Shown here: in pieces, positions 5,917-6,321 of the stretch
How positions within the stretch are numbered: position 1 is the stretch's first letter
Layout of the letters: the number at the start of each line of letters is the position of its first letter
Assembly (NCBI GenBank): GCA_938045085.1
Contig: CALINZ010000299.1
Location: 1 to 6,321 of the forward strand
Direction of reading: 5' to 3'
DNA length: 6,321 bases
DNA from: an uncultured Collinsella sp.
GTDB lineage: Bacteria > Actinomycetota > Coriobacteriia > Coriobacteriales > Coriobacteriaceae
Notes under the pieces: model-generated
Database searches by the model: none
What the model was told of the DNA's origin: nothing
Seen by the model: only the letters and a program-made list of their open reading frames with translations
Position numbers and translations under genes: made by a program

Positions 5917-5940
5917 GCCAAAACTTCTATCGGTTTTGGC
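5917..5940. promoter_or_regulatory. Perfect 8-bp inverted repeat upstream of the surface operon
   Basis: GCCAAAAC (5917-5924) and GTTTTGGC (5933-5940) pair perfectly around an 8-base spacer. It sits about 20 bases before the ATG at 5896 and just upstream of its GGGAGG site. It could be an operator for a dimeric regulator, or a leader hairpin affecting translation of the first gene. Neither strand has a T-run after it, so a terminator is unlikely. Confidence 0.5.
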
Positions 5941-5970
5941 TGTCGATGCCGACGGTATCAGCCGCTACTT

Positions 5971-5992
5971 GACCAATTGCTGACCAAATGCT
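5971..5992. repeat. Tandem 11-bp direct repeat
   Basis: GACCAATTGCT (5971-5981) is followed at once by GACCAAATGCT (5982-5992), with one mismatch, and then by a weaker third relative, TGACGGATTGG. The spacing of one helical turn suits cooperative binding of a regulator, but two copies could arise by chance slippage. Confidence 0.45.
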
Positions 5993-6028
5993 TGACGGAT
6001 TGGTGTCTCCGCAGGTAAAAGGCGGCAA

Positions 6029-6057
6029 AAAATACTCCAACTTTTTTCAAGCGACAA
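6029..6057 (-). promoter_or_regulatory. Weak candidate promoter for the surface operon
   Basis: On the minus strand, TTGTCG (6057-6052) and TATTTT (6034-6029) each match four of six consensus bases with a 17-base spacer. It would give a leader of about 125 bases containing both the tandem repeat and the 8-bp hairpin. No better pair was seen by eye closer to the start. Confidence 0.25.
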
Positions 6058-6170
6058 TCGCGCGGTCGGCGACGGCGGGGCCATATGTGTCAAAAGCATC
6101 GTCTGCCGAGGAAATCAAGCCGCTCGCCGAATTGCACGAACGTAAAAATCGCCAATTATGGAGACGGTCT

Positions 6171-6199
6171 CGAACACGTCGACGAAACGATGCGATAAC
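6171..6199 (+). promoter_or_regulatory. Weak candidate promoter for the plus-strand oxidoreductase-like gene
   Basis: CGAACA (6171-6176), a 17-base spacer and GATAAC (6194-6199), preceded by TGC. Each box is a poor match alone (-10 four of six). The arrangement copies that of the TerB promoter, including the ten bases TCTCGAACAC at the same distance from the -10. TTGCAC (6132-6137) with AATTAT (6154-6159) is an alternative. Confidence 0.25.
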
Positions 6200-6241
6200 A
6201 TCTCCCTGCAAACACTGTAGTTAGCTAAAGGGGGAGTTCGC

Positions 6242-6321
6242 GTGTCTGCAACCATCAAACCCTTCACCGACGAGTTCGAAGAGTATGGTCGCGATGAGTC
6301 TCGCGCATCGGGCGAGGCCTC
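6242..6321 (+). CDS. N-terminus of a probable FAD-linked oxidoreductase (GlcD type), cut by the window end
   Basis: Twenty-six codons are visible from a GTG at 6242, which has a GGGGGAG ribosome site (6230-6236) five bases upstream. The reading frame is open to the window end. The visible residues FEEYGRDESRASGEA resemble the conserved start 'YLxDESRxxGxAxxIxFP' of FAD-binding oxidases related to the glycolate/lactate oxidase subunit GlcD. This start precedes the PCMH-type FAD domain, which would lie beyond the window. If correct, it is a cytoplasmic flavoenzyme that oxidises a 2-hydroxyacid. The call rests on one short motif, so the product is uncertain, although the gene itself is well supported. 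It is the only plus-strand gene and diverges from the surface operon. Confidence 0.55.
   Translation, partial: MSATIKPFTDEFEEYGRDESRASGEA

Larger units (their letters stand above)
5897..6241. other. Divergent intergenic region between the surface operon and the oxidoreductase-like gene
   Basis: These 345 bases hold no supported gene. From left to right they contain the ribosome site of the 98-aa gene, the 8-bp hairpin (5917-5940), a tandem repeat (5971-5992), an A6/T6 pair (6027-6032 and 6042-6047), a GC-rich stretch (6053-6082), the palindromes GAGAC-G-GTCTC (6161-6171) and CGTCGACG (6177-6184), and the ribosome site of the plus-strand gene. An open plus-strand frame (5988-6224) has no ribosome site and an unlikely basic C-terminus. 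Confidence 0.6.

Noticed and set aside
6171..6184. A second full LexA box in front of the plus-strand gene
   Set aside because: Only the left half CGAAC is present; the right half reads CGACG instead of GTTCG.
5988..6224. Plus-strand open frame of 78 aa in the intergenic region
   Set aside because: There is no ribosome site before the ATG, the C-terminus is an implausible run of Arg-rich and Cys codons, and candidate promoter elements overlap it.
1..6321. CRISPR array, insertion sequence, tRNA or rRNA
   Set aside because: No regularly spaced repeats, transposase motifs, terminal inverted repeats flanking a gene, or RNA gene signatures were seen.

Overview
The window looks like chromosomal DNA of a GC-rich, Gram-positive actinobacterium, most likely the class Coriobacteriia (Collinsella-like). 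This is inferred from codon use, GTG starts, strong AGGAGG ribosome sites, a sortase-type LAQTG surface protein and the general look of the proteins. No rRNA, tRNA or marker gene is present to prove it. All genes but one lie on the minus strand, so the biological order runs from right to left.

Right edge (5897-6321): a 345-base divergent intergenic region carries a perfect 8-bp hairpin, a short tandem repeat and several weak promoter candidates. To its right, on the plus strand, starts a truncated gene whose 26 visible residues resemble the N-terminus of a GlcD-type FAD-linked oxidoreductase.

Middle (2691-5896): five tightly packed minus-strand genes look like one cell-surface operon. In order they encode a 98-aa protein resembling a DUF559/Vsr-like nuclease core that appears to lack its first catalytic Asp; a 169-aa membrane-anchored beta-rich protein (ATGA overlap with the first); a 199-aa secreted, WxL-like surface protein; a 93-aa sortase substrate with an LAQTG motif and almost no ectodomain (17-bp overlap); and a 476-aa secreted protein with two CxxC motifs. 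No sortase gene is in the window.

Left (1-2572): a DUF554 (YqgA/YdfK family) membrane protein, then a separate operon starting with a 586-aa TerB_N/TerB_C-domain protein. Its stop codon overlaps the ATG of another gene that runs off the window. The TerB operon has a good extended -10 promoter. Its -35 region is covered by a sequence very close to the Gram-positive LexA (SOS) box, suggesting a DNA-damage-inducible DNA-processing or stress/defence system. This is the most interesting lead in the window. The main caveat is that the partner genes lie outside it.
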